Under the pieces are notes generated by a model that saw only the letters and a program-made list of their open reading frames with translations, ran no database searches and was not told the DNA's origin. A DNA stretch of 64,000 nucleotides. It comes from Clostridium porci. GTDB taxonomy: Bacteria; Bacillota; Clostridia; Lachnospirales; Lachnospiraceae. The stretch lies in contig NZ_VUMD01000011.1 in assembly GCF_009696375.1 (NCBI RefSeq), positions 81,914 to 145,913 on the forward strand. Direction: 5' to 3'. Numbering within the stretch: position 1 is the stretch's first letter; each line of letters begins with the position of its first letter. Shown one piece after another: positions 17,912 through 26,188 of this stretch. A program made the translations under genes and the position numbers.

Positions 17912-18267
17912 GTTGGTCTCCTTTCCGTATCGGAACGGGGCTGCCAACCTTTACATCGCCGGCACAAGCTTTAATCATTCGCAACCGTCTAAAGCCGATT
18001 GCTCATTCATGCCGCGGTGCCTCCTCTCCTCACAAAGTCTGCGACTTTGCGGGGTTCCCCTTTATTATAACTCTGGCGGCCCCGCCCTGCAAGGCTGTCC
18101 CACCCCTGGCCGCCGTGACCAGAAATGCCGGAGCGGGAAAGACAAGGTTTGACAAAATGCGCTCTGTGGGGTAAAATGAATTCGCCCCGCAAGGGGCAGG
18201 GCGTTGTCATAAGACGGAGCAACCCGTGGCAGGCGGTTAGCCACATCACCCGAAAGGGGGTGAGGCC
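17912..18267. other. GC-rich mobile-element non-coding stretch
   Basis: No supported gene. It includes the hairpin GCCCC-GCAA-GGGGC at 18184-18197, and resembles the regulatory leader regions of Tn1549-type elements in composition. It leads into the small ORF at 18268. Confidence 0.4.
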
Positions 18268-18345
18268 ATGCGCATCACATTACATATCGGAGCCTTTACG
18301 GTAACGATCATTGTGAAAAGCAGAAACCGCCACTCTGCCAAGTGA
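18268..18345 (+). CDS. 25-residue ORF typical of conjugative elements
   Basis: The ATG follows AAAGGGGGTGAGG by three bases. The product begins MRITLHIGAFTVTIIVKS and ends in RNRHSAK, a short beta-rich, basic-tailed peptide. I recall peptides like this near regulators in Firmicutes integrative elements; no function is known. It is probably a relic left with the surrounding element. Confidence 0.45.
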   Translation: MRITLHIGAFTVTIIVKSRNRHSAK

Positions 18346-18456
18346 CGGTTTCCAAGGTTTAAATTTGTAAACTCGTTTCTGGGCTAACCGCTTGTCGGCA
18401 ACGCCCTTTCTATGTTTATTATACTACGCGCCGGGGGATTGTCAAGTCGCCCGGAT

Positions 18457-18978
18457 TTATTTTTGCAACTCGGCGGCTTTCTTGAAGCGATACCCCACAA
18501 CTCGGACGGTTTCGATGGGATCGTCCTCCAGCTTTTTTCGGAGCCTCCGCATACTGACCGGATGGCGTTGCTTTCGTCCCCCATGAAGTCATCGCCCCAA
18601 ACATGGAGGCGGATCTGCTCATGGGTCAGCACCTGCCCGGCATGGATCGCCAGCAGATGGAGCAGATCAATTTCCCGTCCGTTGTAGCAGACATACCGGG
18701 TTATGGGGGGGGGGGGGTAGATCCGCATATCTCAAAGTTGACAATGGTATAGCGCTGCTCACTGGGCGGGGCATTGTATCTCCGCATCAGGGCCTGCACC
18801 CGGAACAGACACTCACGGGGGACAAGGGGCTTTTCCATGAAATCGTCCGCGCCCATTTGATAGGCCCGCTCCTTGCTTTCATAGTCGCTCTGCGAGGACA
18901 GCACAAGGATGGGCATATCCCGCATATTCCGCATGAAGCGGAGCAGCCGCAGCCCGTCCTGATCGGAGAAAGCAGATA
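18457..18978 (-). pseudogene. OmpR-family response regulator, truncated and frameshifted
   Basis: Translation on the minus strand gives the second half of a receiver domain (MPILVLSSQSDYESKERAYQ, GADDFMEKPL). The winged-helix effector follows in another frame (YNGREIDLLHLLAIHAGQ, LTHEQIRLHVWGDDFMG), and the C-terminus in a third (RRLRKKLEDDPIETVRVVGY...AAELQK, stop at 18457). The first shift coincides with a run of 13 G at 18705-18717; the second is a one-base loss near 18557. The first ~50 residues, including the phospho-aspartate, are absent. VanR-like regulators of this type are carried by ICEs. Confidence 0.8.
18705..18717. repeat. G13 homopolymer tract
   Basis: Thirteen consecutive G within the response-regulator pseudogene, at the point where the frame changes. 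It may be slipped-strand variation or a sequencing/assembly artefact. Confidence 0.9.
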
Positions 18979-19036
18979 AAACGGCCTTTACACCCGCCCA
19001 GACTCATTTAAAGGCCGTTTAAAGCCGTTATTTTTT
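18979..19036. terminator. 12-bp inverted repeat with T-run
   Basis: AAACGGCCTTTA (18979-18990) and TAAAGGCCGTTT (19009-19020) pair perfectly over 18 bases. A run of seven T follows at 19030-19036. It marks the right edge of the response-regulator remnant. Confidence 0.6.
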
Positions 19037-19169
19037 TGGATATTCTATTGGTAGTGAGAGAGCGTCTAATCCAATCCTTCTGAAGCCAATTTGTGATTGC
19101 ACTAGCGGTCTTAAACCGTACTCAGCATTCATTCTCCATTGCCCCTAGGGGACGGGGGAAAGGCCTGGA

Positions 19170-19408
19170 CTATCTATCTCCTCTTGTTTGATTAGATTCA
19201 GCCAGGGGAACATTAAGAGAAATCTTTGTACTTGATTTTCCCTTAGGTCTGCCAACTTTAGGAGTTTTTTTGGTAGGTGTCTTAGGTGTTGCAGCCTTTG
19301 TATTCGGCTTTTCTTCTGTCTTTTTAGGTTCTGCCTTAGGTTTTCTTTAACTTCTGTCGTGGTGGTTATAAGGGCTTTTGCTGTGGTCTGTGTGGTTTCC
19401 TTTATCAT
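19170..19408 (-). pseudogene. Lys/Pro/Thr-rich AT-hook-like protein fragment, frameshifted
   Basis: On the minus strand a frame starting at 19408 (MIKETTQTTAKALITTTTEV) continues, after a shift near 19347, as a KPKAEPKKTEEKP / TPTKKTPK repeat-like tail. That tail holds the AT-hook-like core VGRPKGK and stops at 19170. No ribosome binding site is visible. Low-complexity tails like this occur in DNA-binding proteins of conjugative elements. The family is not recognised. Confidence 0.35.
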
Positions 19409-19432
19409 TTAGAATAAAGCCCGAATGCTTGG

Positions 19433-19460
19433 CGCCGTGATGTAGATCACGGCGTTTTTT
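19433..19460 (+). terminator. Strong hairpin and T6 ahead of asrA; overlaps a Crp-like dyad
   Basis: CGCCGTGAT-GTAG-ATCACGGCG is a perfect 9-bp stem with a 4-base loop followed by six T. It lies 70 bases before asrA. The core GTGATGTAGATCAC also resembles a Crp/Fnr-type operator, so it may act as an attenuator, a binding site, or both. Confidence 0.75.
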
Positions 19461-19529
19461 GTGCATTTCTGCCATACTTTATATGTATCGTTTAAAATTT
19501 ATTTAACATAAACAGAGGAGAGTACCAAG

Positions 19530-20573
19530 ATGGGATATCAATTACAGAAAGGTGAGATGCAGCAGCTGTTTGATGCTTTAAGCCGCGATTACATTCTTCT
19601 GGGCCCTGTAAAGAGGAAGGGAGAAGGAATGTATTCGGACACGGATGTAGTTCGTTACGGCGAGCTAAAGCAGTGGAAGGATTTGGAATGGGATGTAAAG
19701 TCTCACTATTCCTTTAAGGAAGCGATTCTTCCAATCACACAGATTCTCTTTTATTTTATAGAGGATGAAATAAAGGAGGCGGATGCAGAGCACAGGAAGC
19801 CGGCTGTTGTATTTATGCGAAGCTGTGATGTTCACGCTTTGAAACGGCTGGACGAGATTTATCTGAGGAACCGTTTTGAGGACTACTATTATAAGCGGCT
19901 TAGGGAAAAGGTTAAAATCGTTCTGATGGGATGTGAGAGCAGCTGTAAAAGTGGCTTTTGCGTTTCCATGGGAACCAACAGAACCGAGGATTATGATTGT
20001 GCGGTCAACATAAGACAGAATGGAGAAGCTGCTGAGCTAGACAGCAGATGGGTTGTGCTGGATGAACTGCTGGGGGGATCAGATAGGGCTTTGGGCAAAT
20101 CGGCTTTCAAAAGTCTGATGCTTAAAAGTGTAATTCCTGATTCCGTTACAGAGAACTGGGTTAAAGTAGCTGTCCCTAAAAACTGCGGTTCGGATCTGGT
20201 TCATGGAGACTTCTGGAAGGAGTATGACAGCCGCTGTATTGCCTGCGGCCGCTGCAATTTTGTCTGTCCCACCTGCACCTGCTTTACCATGCAGGATATT
20301 TTCTACCAGGACAACGGCAGGTCAGGGGAGCGCCGGAGGGTTCACGCTTCCTGTATGGTGGATGGATATACCGATGTAGCCGGAGGCGGCTCCTATCGGA
20401 AGTCCAATGGACAGAGGATGCGGTTTAAGGTTCTTCACAAGATTTCCGATTTCAAGAAGCAGTTCGGCTATCAGATGTGCGTAGGCTGCGGCCGCTGCGA
20501 TGACATTTGCCCGGAATATATATCGTTTTCGGACTGTGTAAACCGCATTGCGGATATGGAACAGGAGGTGTAA
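19530..20573 (+). CDS. asrA: Anaerobic sulfite reductase subunit A
   Basis: A 347-residue iron-sulfur electron-transfer subunit. Two ferredoxin-like clusters appear near the C-terminus (CIACGRCNFVCPTC, CVGCGRCDDICPEY), and ESSCKSGFC lies mid-protein, as in Salmonella AsrA. It hands electrons from AsrB to the sirohaem subunit AsrC for six-electron reduction of sulfite to sulfide in the cytoplasm. The start follows AGAGGAG. It is the first gene of an operon reaching to 27115. Confidence 0.94.
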   Translation: MGYQLQKGEMQQLFDALSRDYILLGPVKRKGEGMYSDTDVVRYGELKQWKDLEWDVKSHYSFKEAILPITQILFYFIEDEIKEADAEHRKPAVVFMRSCDVHALKRLDEIYLRNRFEDYYYKRLREKVKIVLMGCESSCKSGFCVSMGTNRTEDYDCAVNIRQNGEAAELDSRWVVLDELLGGSDRALGKSAFKSLMLKSVIPDSVTENWVKVAVPKNCGSDLVHGDFWKEYDSRCIACGRCNFVCPTCTCFTMQDIFYQDNGRSGERRRVHASCMVDGYTDVAGGGSYRKSNGQRMRFKVLHKISDFKKQFGYQMCVGCGRCDDICPEYISFSDCVNRIADMEQEV

Positions 20574-20577
20574 AGGG

Positions 20578-21372
20578 ATGAGAAAGCAGGAGTATGCTCC
20601 ATTTTTATCGCAGATACAAGGTGTAAAGAAGCATACAGACATAGAATATACCTTTTCTGTGTCCTATAGCGGGGAAGTGAAGCCGGGACAGTTTTTCGAG
20701 GTGTCCATACCAAAATACGGGGAGGCTCCCATCTCGGTCAGCGGTATAGGAAAGGACTATGTGGATCTCACCATCCGCCGTGTGGGCAAGGTGACAGATG
20801 AGGTGTTTGAGCGATACCAGGGGGATAAGCTTTTCATGAGGGGCCCCTACGGAAATGGCTTTGATGTAAACGACTATAAGGACAGCGAGCTGGTGATCAT
20901 TGTCGGAGGAACAGGGGTATCCCCAGTGAGAGGAGTCATTGAGTATTTTTCAGAGCACAGGGAGCAGAGGCAGTCCATGACCTTGATAGCCGGCTTTAAA
21001 AGCCCTCATGATATACTGTTCAAAGACGACTTTAAGCGCTGGGAGAAGCACATGAACCTGATTCTTACGGTAGACGGGGCAGAGGAGGGCTACCAGGGAA
21101 GGGTGGGCCTTGTGACAAGGTATATTCCTGAGATAAAGCTTGCAGATGCCTCCAGAGCAAAAGCGGTTGTGGTAGGCCCCCCTGCTATGATGCGCTTTTC
21201 TGTTATGGGACTTTTGGAGCGGGGCTTTGCTGAGGAGCATATCTGGGTTTCCTATGAGCGGAAGATGTGCTGCGGTATTGGCAAATGCGGCCATTGCAGG
21301 ATCGGTCACAAGTATGTATGTGTGGACGGGCCTGTATTCCCGTATACAATAGGAAAGAAGCTTTTGGATTAG
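20578..21372 (+). CDS. asrB: Anaerobic sulfite reductase subunit B
   Basis: A 264-residue ferredoxin-NADP reductase-like subunit: an FAD-binding barrel (residues ~1-95), an NAD-binding domain (IIVGGTGVSPVRGVIEYF) and a C-terminal iron-sulfur motif CCGIGKCGHCRIG. It oxidises NADH and feeds electrons to AsrA. It starts five bases after the asrA stop behind AGGAGGTG; the longer frame overlapping asrA is not needed. Full length for the family. Confidence 0.94.
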   Translation: MRKQEYAPFLSQIQGVKKHTDIEYTFSVSYSGEVKPGQFFEVSIPKYGEAPISVSGIGKDYVDLTIRRVGKVTDEVFERYQGDKLFMRGPYGNGFDVNDYKDSELVIIVGGTGVSPVRGVIEYFSEHREQRQSMTLIAGFKSPHDILFKDDFKRWEKHMNLILTVDGAEEGYQGRVGLVTRYIPEIKLADASRAKAVVVGPPAMMRFSVMGLLERGFAEEHIWVSYERKMCCGIGKCGHCRIGHKYVCVDGPVFPYTIGKKLLD

Positions 21373-21384
21373 GAGGCGGCAGCG

Positions 21385-22347
21385 ATGGATGTGAATACAA
21401 AGAAACTAAAGAAGAATGCATTTCGGGTTACGAAGGAGCGGGGATTGACTGCTGCCAGAGTGAGGGTTCCGGGAGGGCACCTAGATGTGCGGTATCTGGC
21501 TGTGATCCAGGGAATTGCACAGACCTATGGCAACGGCTCCGTACATATGACGGTACGCCAAGGCTTTGAGATCCCAGGGATACGTTTTGAAGATATGGAT
21601 AAGGTCAATGCGCTGCTTCAGCCTGTGATTGAGGGGATGGGCATTAATCAGACGGAGCGGGGAAAGGGGTATTCTGCTTCCGGCACCAGAAATATTTCTG
21701 CCTGTGTGGGGAACAAGGTCTGTCCCTATGCCTGCTATGATACCAGTGAGCTTGCCTTTAAGATTGAGAAAGCGGTATTTCCGGACGATCTTCATGTAAA
21801 GGTGGCTCTTACAGGCTGCCCAAATGATTGTGCCAAGGTGAGGATGCATGATTTCGGAATTATGGGAATGACCCAGCCGGAGTACCGGCCTGAACGCTGT
21901 ATTAGCTGCGGCGCCTGTGAGCGGGCTTGCAGGAAGAAATCCGCAGACGCTCTTGAGATGATAAACTACAGGATAAGAAGAAACCATGAAACGTGTATCG
22001 GCTGCGGCGAGTGCGTGATTCAGTGTCCCACCAGGGCCTGGGTGCGCAGCGAAAAGAAGTATTACCGCCTGACCCTGCTTGGAAGAACAGGAAAGAAGAA
22101 TCCAAGGCTGGGCGAGGATTTTATCAAGTGGGCGGATGAGGAAAGTATTTTAAAGATCATTACAAATACCTACGACTATGTGCGGGAATATATTGACCCA
22201 AAAGTGCCAGGGGGCAAGGAGCACATCGGCTATATCGTGGACAGAACCGGCTTTGAGGAGTTTAAGAAATGGGCTTTAAAGGATGTGGCCCTTCCCGAAA
22301 TAGCTAAGATTCAGCATCGGATCTACTGGAGTGGAGTAAACTATTAA
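21385..22347 (+). CDS. asrC: Anaerobic sulfite reductase subunit C (sirohaem)
   Basis: A 320-residue catalytic subunit. NVTV-type ferrite-reductase repeats surround the sirohaem/4Fe-4S ligands CVGNKVCPYACYDT and TGCPNDCAKVRMHDFG. Two more ferredoxin motifs follow (CISCGACERAC, CIGCGECVIQCP). It reduces sulfite to sulfide; the related sirohaem fold can also reduce nitrite. A nitrate-reductase-like gene begins 16 bases later, so its in vivo substrate here deserves attention. Confidence 0.94.
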   Translation: MDVNTKKLKKNAFRVTKERGLTAARVRVPGGHLDVRYLAVIQGIAQTYGNGSVHMTVRQGFEIPGIRFEDMDKVNALLQPVIEGMGINQTERGKGYSASGTRNISACVGNKVCPYACYDTSELAFKIEKAVFPDDLHVKVALTGCPNDCAKVRMHDFGIMGMTQPEYRPERCISCGACERACRKKSADALEMINYRIRRNHETCIGCGECVIQCPTRAWVRSEKKYYRLTLLGRTGKKNPRLGEDFIKWADEESILKIITNTYDYVREYIDPKVPGGKEHIGYIVDRTGFEEFKKWALKDVALPEIAKIQHRIYWSGVNY

Positions 22348-22363
22348 TAGGAGGGACAAGAGG

Positions 22364-24529
22364 ATGAAAATTGTACAATCAACCTGCAACTACTGTGCCC
22401 TGGACTGCAATATGGATTTTTATGTGGAGAATGACAAAATCGTAAAGGTGCTCCCTACCAAGGGCTATCCTGTGAACGATGGCTTCTGCTGCATCAAGGG
22501 CCTGTCACTGGACAAGCAGCAGACAGTGGTGAAATCCTCTCCGCTGCCAAGAATCCGCCAGGCAGACGGGCAGATGAAGGAGGTTTCCTGGAAGGAGGGC
22601 TTCTCCTATGTAGCAGGGAAGCTTAAGGAGTTTCAGGCCAAATACGGACAGGAGAGCGTGGCGGGTATCAGCACAGGGCAGCTGACAATGGAGGAATTTG
22701 CCCTTTTCGGCCATGTGATGAGAAACTACTTAAAAACCAATGTAGACGGCAACACCAGACTTTGCATGGCAACCGCTGTGGTGGCCCATAAGCAGAGCTT
22801 CGGCTTTGACGCACCGGGATATACCTTAAATGACCTGGAGCTGTCGGATACCATCATCTTCATAGGATCGAATCCGGTGGTGGCCCACCCTATTTTGTGG
22901 AAGCGGGTTAGGATGAACCAGAATCCTGACAAGAAGGTAATTGTCATTGATCCGAGAAAGTCAGAGACAGCCATGAACGCGGATTACTGGTATCCGGTCA
23001 GGAGTAAGGGGGATTTGCTTCTGTTCTACATTCTGGCCAATGTGCTGATTGAGAAGGGATATATTAATCAGGAGTATATTAAGGCACATACGGAGAAGTT
23101 CGGGGAATTTAAGGAGTTTGTGAAGGGCTTCTCACTGGAAAGGGCCTTAAAGGATACGGGACTTTCCAAAGGACAGATTCTGGAGCTGGCAGAGCTGATT
23201 CATAACGGAAAGCGTGTCTCCTTCTGGTGGACCATGGGCGTGAATCAGGGATATGAGGCAGTGCGCACAGCCCAGGCTATTATTAATATCGCATTGATGA
23301 CAGGAAATATTGGCCGGCCCGGAACAGGAGCCAACTCCATAACAGGACAGTGCAATGCAATGGGTTCCAGGACTTACAGCAATACAGCTGTTTTCTTTGG
23401 AGGCGGAGATTTTACAAATCCGGCTAGAAGAGAACGGATCGCTAAGGTGCTGGGAGTGGAGTCATCTATGCTTGCAGAAAAGCCAACAGCCACCTACAAC
23501 CAGATCATAGAAGGGATCAATGAGGGCAAAATCAAGGGACTGTGGCTTCTCTGTACAAACCCGCGCCACAGCTGGACGAATAATGAAACCTTTGCCAGTG
23601 CGGTGAGGAAGCTGGAGCTGTTCGTGGTACAGGATATTTATGACACGATTGAGAGTGCGGAGGGGTGTACGGTATTCTTTCCGGTGGTGCCTGGAATCAA
23701 GAAGGAGGGTACCTATATCAACCTGGAGCGCCGGCTTTCTGCTATGCGTCCTTGCCTTAGCCGGAAGGAGAATGAGCGTTCGGACTACGAGGTTATATTA
23801 GGCGTAGGGCGGGCGCTGGGAATGGGAGAAATGCTGAAGGGCTGGGAGACTCCTAGAGACTGTTTTGAGCTTATGAAGAAATGCTCTGAGGGCATGCCCT
23901 GTGATATTACAGGAGTTACCTGGGAAGGGCTTGAAAATTCCAGAGGCATTCAGTGGCCTTTTCGGAAAGGAGAGACGCTAAAGGAAGATCAGAGAAGGCT
24001 TTATGAGGATGGAAATTTCTTCACTCCCAGTAAAAAGGCTCAGTTTATGTTCGAGGAGCCCAGAGAGAATCCTCTGCCTCTTACAGAGGAATATCCCTTC
24101 CTGCTTAACACTGGAAGAGGCTCTGTTGGGCAGTGGCACACTCAGTCTCGCACAAAGGAGGTTCGGTTTATAGAGGATACGGCCGCCAAGGAGGCCTATT
24201 TATTCATGCATCCTTCCGATGCTCAGAATAAGGAAATCTGTGAAAATGACAGAATTTTGGTACATTCCGTCAATGGACAGGAAGCCTGTTTTAAGGTGAG
24301 AATTTCGGAGCAGGTGAGAGCGGGAGAGCTTTATGCACCCATCCACTATGTGGAGTGCAATAAGCTGACCCCTTCCATATATGATCCGTATTCTAAGGAG
24401 CCATCCTACAAATCCACTCCTGTATGGTTTGAAAAAGGAGATGGAACCGGAGAAACGGCTTTGCAAAATGATAGAGACGGAAGGGATGCTATGGAAAGCA
24501 AAGGAGGAAACAGGCATGTACAGGATTAA
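22364..24529 (+). CDS. Molybdopterin oxidoreductase, NapA/NarA-like (probable nitrate reductase)
   Basis: A 721-residue DMSO-reductase-family enzyme. The N-terminal 4Fe-4S ligands are Cys8, Cys11, Cys15 and a Cys at 42/43 (GFCCIKG). The molybdenum ligand region reads NTRLCMATAVVAHKQSFG with Cys134, the form seen in NapA/NasA nitrate reductases rather than the RVCHS form of formate dehydrogenases. There is no Tat signal, so it is cytoplasmic. With the Fe-S and FAD genes that follow it matches the narA-narB-narC layout described in Clostridium perfringens. Formate dehydrogenase remains an alternative, as databases often label such proteins fdhF. It needs bis-MGD from MobAB. Confidence 0.85.
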   Translation: MKIVQSTCNYCALDCNMDFYVENDKIVKVLPTKGYPVNDGFCCIKGLSLDKQQTVVKSSPLPRIRQADGQMKEVSWKEGFSYVAGKLKEFQAKYGQESVAGISTGQLTMEEFALFGHVMRNYLKTNVDGNTRLCMATAVVAHKQSFGFDAPGYTLNDLELSDTIIFIGSNPVVAHPILWKRVRMNQNPDKKVIVIDPRKSETAMNADYWYPVRSKGDLLLFYILANVLIEKGYINQEYIKAHTEKFGEFKEFVKGFSLERALKDTGLSKGQILELAELIHNGKRVSFWWTMGVNQGYEAVRTAQAIINIALMTGNIGRPGTGANSITGQCNAMGSRTYSNTAVFFGGGDFTNPARRERIAKVLGVESSMLAEKPTATYNQIIEGINEGKIKGLWLLCTNPRHSWTNNETFASAVRKLELFVVQDIYDTIESAEGCTVFFPVVPGIKKEGTYINLERRLSAMRPCLSRKENERSDYEVILGVGRALGMGEMLKGWETPRDCFELMKKCSEGMPCDITGVTWEGLENSRGIQWPFRKGETLKEDQRRLYEDGNFFTPSKKAQFMFEEPRENPLPLTEEYPFLLNTGRGSVGQWHTQSRTKEVRFIEDTAAKEAYLFMHPSDAQNKEICENDRILVHSVNGQEACFKVRISEQVRAGELYAPIHYVECNKLTPSIYDPYSKEPSYKSTPVWFEKGDGTGETALQNDRDGRDAMESKGGNRHVQD

Positions 24530-24938
24530 AATTGATAGAGACCGCTGCATCGGCTGTCTGACCTGCGTTACCGCCTGCGTGGTCAGCCATGAGAGCAATG
24601 ATGCCAGAAACAGAGTAGTGATTGACAGCCAGTCAAAATGTGCTCCCATATTCTGCCGCCATTGTGATAAGCCGGAATGTGTATACACCTGCATGACAGG
24701 AGCGATGCATAAGAACCCCGATACAGGCTTTATTGAGTATGATAAGAATAAATGTGCCAGCTGCTATATGTGTATTATGGCCTGTCCCTACGGAGTGCTG
24801 AAAAGCGACCGCATGGAGCATAAGGAAATTATGAAATGCGATATGTGTGTGCACCGCACAGAGGATGGCTCTCCCAAGCCTATGTGTGTGGAGCTTTGTC
24901 CTATGCGGGCAATTACACTAGAGGAGGTGGATATATGA
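24516..24938 (+). CDS. 4Fe-4S electron-transfer protein (NarB/DmsB-like)
   Basis: A 140-residue protein with four cysteine clusters: CIGCLTCVTAC, CRHCDKPECVYTC, CASCYMCIMAC and CDMC...CVELC. This is the DmsB/HycB polyferredoxin pattern, binding up to four 4Fe-4S centres. The ATG at 24516 follows AAAGGAGG and overlaps the end of the molybdoenzyme gene by 14 bases. It should pass electrons between the FAD protein encoded next and the molybdenum subunit. Confidence 0.9.
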   Translation: MYRIKIDRDRCIGCLTCVTACVVSHESNDARNRVVIDSQSKCAPIFCRHCDKPECVYTCMTGAMHKNPDTGFIEYDKNKCASCYMCIMACPYGVLKSDRMEHKEIMKCDMCVHRTEDGSPKPMCVELCPMRAITLEEVDI

Positions 24939-26176
24939 GATACGTGGTGATAGGAGCGTCCGCAGCAGGGGTGAACGCTGTCCGTGAGCTTAGAAGGCTT
25001 CAGCCGGATGCAAAAATCCTGCTTGTGTCAAAGGATGAAGAGATCTACTCCCGGTGTATCCTCCATCACTATATGGGGGGCATACGGACGAAGAAGGAGC
25101 TTATGTTCGTAGAAGAGGATTTTGAAACCAGATACAAGGTGGATTGGATGCGGGGCGTTGCCTGTACAGGACTGGATGTCCATGAAAAGAGGGTATGCCT
25201 TTCCCAGGGCGCCGGCCCTTCTTATCTTTCCTATGATAAGCTTTTGCTGGCTGCTGGTTCCCGCACCTTCCTTCCTTCTGTAGAGGGTCTGCGAGAGGCC
25301 GGGGGAGTATTTGGCTTCCGCAATATGGAGGATGTGGAACAAATTGTAGAAGCGTCAGCCGCTGCCTCCCATATTGTTGTGATGGGAGGCGGCCTCACAG
25401 GAATGGACTGCGTCGCAGGCTTTCTTCACATGGGTAAAAGCTGCTCTCTGGTGGAGATGGAAGAACGGCTTCTGGCAAAGCAGCTAGATGACAGAAGCGC
25501 CTCTGCCTATCAAAAAGCATTTGAGGAAAAAGGCGTGTCCTTCTATCTGCATACTGGGATTTCCAGAGTTTGCCGGGATGGGAAAGGAGCCGTCGCATCT
25601 CTGATTCTTACCGATGGAAGGGAGCTTCCCTGTGATTTGCTGGTGGTAACGGCAGGGGTGCGCTCAAATATAGAGTTTTTGCGGGACACTGGAATCGCTT
25701 GCGATAACTGCGGCTTGCTCATAGACCAGTACGGGCAGACCAATGTGCCTGATATATACGGTGCGGGGGATATTACAGGCCGTTCTCCCATCTGGCCTGC
25801 GGCTGTAAAGCAGGGAATGGTGGCAGCCTCCAATATGGCAGGGGTGAGGACCACGGAGGACGCCTTTTTTGCCAGCAAGTCCACCATGAATTTTTTGGGA
25901 ATTCCCACTATGTCTTTGGGACTTCCTGTTAAACCAGACGACAGCTATGAGGAGATATTGGAGGATAAGGGAGAGCTGTACCGTAAGGTAATCCATAAGA
26001 ATGGGAGGATTTACGGCGCTATTCTCCAGGGGGATTTGTCCTACGCAGGTGTGCTGACCCAGCTGATTGCGGCGAAGATCGATGTGTCGAGGGTGAAGAA
26101 GCCTCTGTTTGAGATAGACTACTCTGATTTTTTCCATACTAAGGACAATTTTGAATTTTACTACGATGAAACATAG
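24935..26176 (+). CDS. FAD-dependent NAD(P)H oxidoreductase (NarC-like)
   Basis: A 413-residue pyridine-nucleotide-disulfide-type flavoprotein: FAD motif VVIGASAAGVNAV at the N-terminus, NAD motif IVVMGGGLTGMDC mid-protein, and second FAD motif DIYGAGDITG. The start overlaps the previous stop by ATGA, which implies coupling; the longer upstream frame is inside the Fe-S gene. It is the likely NAD(P)H entry point for the molybdoenzyme, as in rubredoxin- or nitrite-reductase-like flavoproteins. Confidence 0.9.
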   Translation: MRYVVIGASAAGVNAVRELRRLQPDAKILLVSKDEEIYSRCILHHYMGGIRTKKELMFVEEDFETRYKVDWMRGVACTGLDVHEKRVCLSQGAGPSYLSYDKLLLAAGSRTFLPSVEGLREAGGVFGFRNMEDVEQIVEASAAASHIVVMGGGLTGMDCVAGFLHMGKSCSLVEMEERLLAKQLDDRSASAYQKAFEEKGVSFYLHTGISRVCRDGKGAVASLILTDGRELPCDLLVVTAGVRSNIEFLRDTGIACDNCGLLIDQYGQTNVPDIYGAGDITGRSPIWPAAVKQGMVAASNMAGVRTTEDAFFASKSTMNFLGIPTMSLGLPVKPDDSYEEILEDKGELYRKVIHKNGRIYGAILQGDLSYAGVLTQLIAAKIDVSRVKKPLFEIDYSDFFHTKDNFEFYYDET

Positions 26177-26188
26177 AGGAGACGCAAG

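Noticed and set aside
22364..24529. Naming the molybdoenzyme formate dehydrogenase
   Set aside because: The metal-ligand context RLCMATAV and the Fe-S/flavoprotein partners fit nitrate reductase better; kept as alternative only.
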